Origin: Echinostoma caproni | Taxonomy: Eukaryota > Platyhelminthes > Trematoda > Plagiorchiida > Echinostomatidae | Assembly (NCBI GenBank): GCA_900618425.1 | Contig: UZAN01047748.1 | Location: 1 to 12,055, forward strand | Reading direction: 5' to 3' | Length of the DNA stretch: 12,055 bases | In this document: in pieces, positions 8,560 to 12,055 of the stretch | Layout of the letters: every line of letters begins with the position of its first letter | Position numbering within the stretch: the stretch's first letter is position 1 | Made by a program: the position numbers and the translations under genes | Notes under the pieces: generated by a model | The model's database searches: none | Seen by the model: the letters and a program-made list of their open reading frames with translations, nothing else | What the model was told of the DNA's origin: nothing

Positions 8560-8906
8560 AAAAAACCCCTACGTCTACGTCGCATGAAACTAAAGCTTTG
8601 CTACATAGGATAACCCACCACCGCATGTTTTCTTCATCGAGTGTACTATGCACATTTTCGACGTCCACATACTCCCTGCGTAATAGTAGATCCCGGTTAC
8701 TGATTCCCAGGTCTCGCCTCTCCCTCAGATCCAACTTCTTCCCGATAAAATACGCTACGTTATGGAATATGCTTCCCACCGAGATCCGCGAATGCGCACC
8801 AGCGATCAAATTCAAAATGATGCTCCAGCAATTCCTCATGGTGGAGAATGCGCTTTTTATAACAGGTGTGAACCTTCGAACAGAAGAGAGATTTCAGACG
8901 GGTTAG
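8560..8906 (+). pseudogene. C-terminal tail of ORF2
   Basis: The frame reads SRSRLLIPRSRLSLRSNFFPIK, split in the genome by no stop, then ATLWNMLPTEIRECAP and IKFKMMLQQFL. The arrangement R..FF..K...LWN.LP..I......FK..L is the conserved C-terminus of CR1/Jockey ORF2 proteins. A TAG at 8904-8906 ends it after a tail with no further recognisable match. The upstream block (8365-8613, EYCPIIFSNTRKSDKIALENVQRSFTK) lies in another frame, so a shift falls near 8600. Confidence 0.8.
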
Positions 8907-9045
8907 AACTAATAGAACACTATGATCTCAATCTCCCAATATGCCGTGACACTTGCTAGCTAAGCTGCGGTGGAAATGCTTATATTCACCACAGAATAAC
9001 GAGAAACAATTGGGCCGTATATAGACCCCGTATTCAATACACAAA
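8907..9045 (+). other. Probable LINE 3' UTR up to the satellite
   Basis: No open frame, AATAAA or terminal 8-bp repeats can be seen. The segment lies between the ORF2 stop and the first satellite-like bases near 9050, so part is probably the element's 3' UTR. The true 3' end is either diverged, truncated, or merged with the satellite edge. Confidence 0.35.
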
Positions 9046-9049
9046 ACGC

Positions 9050-10346
9050 TTATCTCTTTTTCAATCGAGTAACTTGGTTCAATTCCATGGCACATGCTAA
9101 CCAGGTAGCTGAGTCCACTTTTTAAACCAAATTCTTATCAGTACACGGATTCAGCTTCCAAGCTGGATACGTGGAACACAATCCATTCCGATACACACCC
9201 TAAAAATATTCTGGCCTCTTGTTCCCTAATCGAAACGTTTCTGATATCGATTTTACTTGATTCATTTGGGTCAATCCCGAAGAACATGCATACTAGGTAC
9301 TGGTGTATACTTTCTATACTCAATTCTCATCGGTGCACGGATTCAGCTTCAAAGCCGGATCTATGGAACTTAACTCATTCTGGTGCACACTCCTAGAAGT
9401 TTTGTGAATTCTTCTTCCATAATCGAAATGTTTCTCATATGGTTTTCCCTTGATTCACTTGGCCCTACTCCGTTGCACATGCAAACCATGCAGCTGTGTC
9501 CACTTTCCAAACCCAATTGTTATCTGTACACGGGTCAGCCTCAAAGCTGGATTTGTGGAACAAAAACTATTGTAGTACATATTCCTAGAATTATTGTGAC
9601 TTCCTGTTCCGTAATGGAAATGTTTCTCATATCTTTTCCGCCTGATTCACTTGGCTGAATGCTATGGCACATGCTAACGAGTTCGCGGTGTCTACTTTCT
9701 TAACCAAATTATTATCAGTTGACGTATTCAGCTTCGAAGCTTGATCTGTGGAACATTCTCCTCGATACATTCTGACGTACTGTTCCGTAATCGAAATGTT
9801 TCTCATATCATTTCCAATTGATTAATTTGGCTCAACTCCCTGAAACGTGCTAACCAGGTCGCTGTGCCCATTTTCAAACCAAATTCCTATCAGATGACGC
9901 AATCAAAACAAAGCTAGATTTGTAGACAACAAATCATTTTGGTGCATAATACTGGAAGTATTGTGACCTCTTGTTCCGTAATGGAAATGTTTCTCATTTT
10001 ATTTACACTTGATTCACGAGGCACATGTTCTCTAGGTCGCTGTTTCCACTTTCTAAACTCAATCCATATCAGTTGACTGATTTAGCTTCAACGCTCTATC
10101 TGTAGAACACAAATCATTCCGATGCATACTGCAGTGACATCCTGTCACGTAATCGAAATGTTTCTCAGATCATTTCCTCTTGATTCACTTGACTCAACTC
10201 CGTGGCACATGCTGACCAGGTAGTGGTTTCCACTTTCTAAACCCAAGTTATATCCGTAGACCGACTCAGCTTCAAAGCGGGATCTATGGAACACAATTTA
10301 TTCTCGTGCATACTCCCAGAAATATTTTGACCTCGTCTACGGTAAT
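9050..10346. repeat. Tandem satellite, unit about 192 bp (left part)
   Basis: A diverged unit repeats head to tail. Anchored on ACATGC and its variants, copies fall at 9092, 9284, 9477, 9669, 9845, 10023 and 10207, giving spacings of 192, 193, 192, 176, 178 and 184. Other shared marks are CCACTTTCTAAACC, TATCAGT, GATTCAGCTTCAAAGCTGGA, TGTTCCGTAATCGAAATG and TTGATTCACTTGGCTCAA. The segment CAGCTTCAAAGCTG contains a 6-bp dyad that several copies keep. The copies differ by many substitutions and small deletions, so the array is old or not homogenised. It has no recognisable coding or RNA-gene content, and I cannot match it to a known satellite. The left edge near 9050 is soft. Confidence 0.88.
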
Positions 10347-10364
10347 CAAAGTCAAAGTTTTATT
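10347..10364 (-). terminator. AATAAA and ACTTTG repeats at the LINE 3' end
   Basis: On the minus strand AATAAA is followed by ACTTTG ACTTTG and then satellite sequence. This copies the arrangement at 205-233 on the plus strand, where AATAAA precedes units of ATCTTTGA. It marks the 3' junction of the nested element to within a few bases. Confidence 0.65.
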
Positions 10365-10535
10365 ATGGGTATTACTTACAAGCAGATACTTTTCTTGTCT
10401 CATAGGGTGTTAATACGAAGTGAATTGTAACAGTGATGAACAAAATTCCATGTGTTGCATTTGGTTGTATTTTGTGTTCTCATGGATGTTGGAATGCAAT
10501 GTTTGTTAATTATTCGTCGAATTTTACCTTGAAAG

Positions 10536-11580
10536 AATCAATCGTCTCGGCACATACAACATGAGATGGTAGGGAATTCCAGGCAGTGCACACTGACGGC
10601 AAAAGAATGACGTCGGCAGTCCAGTCGAGATTTTTGGTGTACCAACTTGAATGGATGTCCTCGTAGATGAACGTTTGACGACAAGGTCAGAAGTCGGCAA
10701 CAGGGGTAGTTTGAGCTGTGCAATATTTGGTACACCAAAATCAGGTCTCCTCGAATCCGACGATACTGAGCAGAGTACAGACCCAACGACTGCATTCTTC
10801 CCATGTGTGAATCATGAAAGAGTCCTTTGACCATCTTCGTGCTGCGCCTTTGTGGACGTTACAAAATCTTGTGATCAGGTTGTAACCATGGGTTCCAAGT
10901 TTGGATGGCATACTCAATATGCGGCCGGATGTATGCTGACAAAAGACGTGAGAATAACGATGGTTCAAAACGACCGAAAACACGTTTAATTAGACCGACA
11001 TGTTTGAGTGCAGTTGACGACGCCCTGGCGCAGTTACCAGAACAGCTCAGGTCTTCGTGGACTCTAACNTTGATGCATGAGGCAGTAGTTCGTTTTCGAG
11101 GAAATAAGGAAACCGCTCATGGTAGCGTAGCGAAATCACTTTGCATTTGGAGACGTTAGATTGGATATCGTTTTTAATAGACCATTTGTGAGCTACATTC
11201 TGTGGTTCTTGCAGTTCCAGCGAACCCCCAATTTCTGTCACAGTCTTCAAGATTTTGACGTCGTCTGCAAAGGATAATGTTTTTGGTCCTAAGGCATTCG
11301 GTAGGTTGTTTATGAACAAGAGAAAAAGCTGTGGACTAAGCACAGAACACTGGGGGACTCCGCGAGAAACGGCGATAGGGGCGGACAGTGAATCAGAGAC
11401 TCGAACCAACACAGTCCGTTGTTGAAGAAACGCAGCAATCCATTCAAGCGCGAGGCCTCTGATACCAAAATTGTACAGCTTACGGAGCAGTATTTCGTGG
11501 TTCACCCCATCGAACGCTTTGGAAAAGTCCAGGTAAANAGGTAAACCACATCAACTGGATCGCCTATGTCTACTGCCTTT
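10536..11580 (-). pseudogene. ORF2 reverse transcriptase/C-terminal fragment, minus strand
   Basis: Read from right to left, it begins DPVDVVYL, with the N at 11538, followed by DFSKAFDGVNHEILLRKL (motif A). Next come SRGVPQCSVLSPQLFLLFIN (motif B, with Cys and Ser for the usual G residues) and LSFADDVKILKTV (motif C, both Asp kept). Past the N at 11069 the frame changes and the expected DLGV block is missing; VRVHEDLSCSGNCARAS then continues to YIRPHIEYAIQTWNPWL. A TAA at 10859-10861 stands where the family usually has Glu (L-E-x-V-Q-R-R). QRRSTKMVKGL and LGLYSAQYRRIRGDLILVYQ finish the conserved C-terminus, with a TGA just below 10538. It would have been the polymerase of a CR1-type element and is now inactive. 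Confidence 0.85.
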
Positions 11581-11588
11581 GTTCATTC

Positions 11589-11950
11589 ATCGAACTGTTC
11601 CTCGTATCACTTTCACTTTATTCACTTGTTTCAACTCGCTGGCACATGCTAACAAGTTCCCAGTGTCCACTTTCTAAACCCCATTTTTATCAGTATACGG
11701 ATTCAGCTTCAAAGCTGGATCTGTGGAAAAGAATTCGTTTTGGTGCATACTCCTAAAATCATTCTGAACTCGTGTTCCGTTATCGAACTGTTACTCATTT
11801 CATTTACACTTCATTCACTTGGCTCAAATCCATGGCACATGCCAAACAGGTAGCTTTGTCTACTTTCTAAATCGAATTCTTATCAGTACACGGATTCAGC
11901 ATCACAAACGCATCTGCAGAAAACAATCAAATCTGCTACATAATCCTTGT
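11589..11950. repeat. Tandem satellite (right part, after the LINE)
   Basis: The same unit resumes with ATCGAACTGTTCCTCGTATC. ACATGC anchors follow at 11644 and 11837, 193 apart. The marks GATTCAGCTTCAAAGCTGGA (from 11700) and TTCCGTTATCGAACTG recur. The last unit decays after about 11950. The left-array remnant (10207 to 10346) plus the right-array lead (11589 to 11644) add up to about one unit, so both parts once formed a single array. Confidence 0.85.
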
Positions 11951-12055
11951 GTAAGACGGTGCTTGTCGACGATAGTTACTCATTGCCAATAGCGTACAAG
12001 ATATGGTCAGATGTTTGTTCATACAACAAAAAATCTCATCTGGAATAAGGTTGCA
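11951..12055. other. Unassigned sequence right of the satellite
   Basis: After the last recognisable satellite bases the sequence shows no reading frame, repeat or transposon end that I can identify. Confidence 0.4.

Larger units (their letters stand above)
5735..8906 (+). pseudogene. LINE ORF2: AP endonuclease plus reverse transcriptase, decayed
   Basis: ORF2 nicks target DNA and reverse-transcribes the element RNA in related LINEs. Its frame opens after a TAG at 5732-5734, overlaps the ORF1 tail by about 90 bases in the -1 frame, and has no ATG until 6164, which is already inside the endonuclease. A Pro/Ser-rich lead is followed by the endonuclease (about 6140-6780), a linker that includes RNLTNKIYRKQKTAV (about 7090-7140), the RT (about 7400-8100), and a thumb-like and C-terminal part ending near 8906. 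One frame carries the first 1.2 kb with five stops (at 6266, 6395, 6647, 6837 and 6903). Frameshifts then occur near 7060, 7555, 7880, 7981 (the N), 8375 and 8600. At least two stops are TGA replacing a likely Trp, as in FPSQ-TGA-K near 7530 where the family has W. The copy is dead. Confidence 0.85.
3700..9045 (+). mobile_element. Near full-length, decayed CR1-like non-LTR retrotransposon
   Basis: The order is ORF1, then ORF2 with an endonuclease followed by reverse transcriptase, and no LTRs. That layout defines a two-ORF non-LTR element. An AP-type endonuclease upstream of the RT, the FADD catalytic box and a C-terminal 'WN.LP' block fit the CR1/Jockey group. The + strand is clearly richer in C and T than its complement over this span and less AT-rich than the flanks, which helps mark the extent. 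The 5' limit is soft: a change in base composition near 3700 precedes the first ORF1 ATG at 3872. The 3' limit is also soft, between the ORF2 stop (8906) and the satellite (about 9050), because I see no terminal repeats. With at least seven stops, several frameshifts and a nested insertion, this copy cannot encode its own mobility. Confidence 0.85.
10347..11588 (-). mobile_element. 5'-truncated CR1-like LINE nested in the satellite
   Basis: On the minus strand the segment runs from inside the RT domain (near 11588) through the ORF2 C-terminus to a 3' UTR. It ends in AATAAA (10359-10364) and two ACTTTG units (10347-10358). Satellite sequence lies at both ends, within one unit. Flanking ATC (10345-10347 and 11589-11591) may be a 3-bp target duplication; CR1-clade insertions often have short or no duplications. 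The 5' truncation is usual for LINE retroposition. Its protein differs from the plus-strand element (DFSKAFDGVNH against DMTKAFGRVSH), so this is a different family. Two N bases (11069, 11538) interrupt it. Confidence 0.85.

Noticed and set aside
8555..8839. Minus-strand open frame of 94 codons
   Set aside because: It is the antisense shadow of the conserved ORF2 C-terminus.
9050..10346. CRISPR-like array
   Set aside because: Units are about 192 bp and repeat along their whole length, with no short constant repeat and variable spacer pattern. The setting is eukaryotic.

Overview
The window looks like intergenic, repeat-rich nuclear DNA of an animal, most likely a flatworm (trematode or cestode). 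I infer this from the CR1-like non-LTR retrotransposons, whose ORF1 and ORF2 motifs resemble those of flatworm elements, from the AT-rich flanks, and from the absence of dense prokaryote-style coding or ribosome binding sites. The species cannot be fixed from the sequence. I see no intact host gene.

Layout. (1) 1-240, + strand: the last 24 codons and 3' UTR of one CR1-like LINE, ending in an AATAAA and three 8-bp terminal repeats. (2) 241-3700: AT-rich DNA with only short, unrecognisable reading frames. (3) About 3700-9045, + strand: a nearly full-length but decayed CR1-like LINE. It has a possible 5' UTR, an ORF1 (3872-5825) broken by an extra A, a small insertion and a fold-back duplication, and an ORF2 (about 5735-8906) with an AP-type endonuclease and a reverse transcriptase, carrying many stops and several frameshifts. 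(4) About 9050-10346 and 11589-11950: a diverged tandem satellite with a unit near 192 bp. (5) 10347-11588, - strand: a 5'-truncated LINE of a second CR1-like family, inserted inside one satellite unit and splitting the array. (6) 11951-12055: unassigned.

Three points stand out. A 248-254 bp insertion in ORF1 has a tRNA-like box B, a structured 3' end and an A-rich tail. It is flanked by CCTGTC repeats, and removing it rejoins ORF1 in frame, so it is a candidate SINE. The ORF2 frame is open from inside ORF1 with no ATG before the endonuclease, and it lies in the -1 frame with a T TTA AAG heptamer in the overlap. The satellite array with its nested LINE is cleanly resolved.

The four single N bases (5598, 7981, 11069, 11538) all sit at local inversions, losses or short duplications, so they look like assembly joins. 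The 160-bp perfect palindrome ending at 5597 should be treated as a probable assembly or library artefact until tested.
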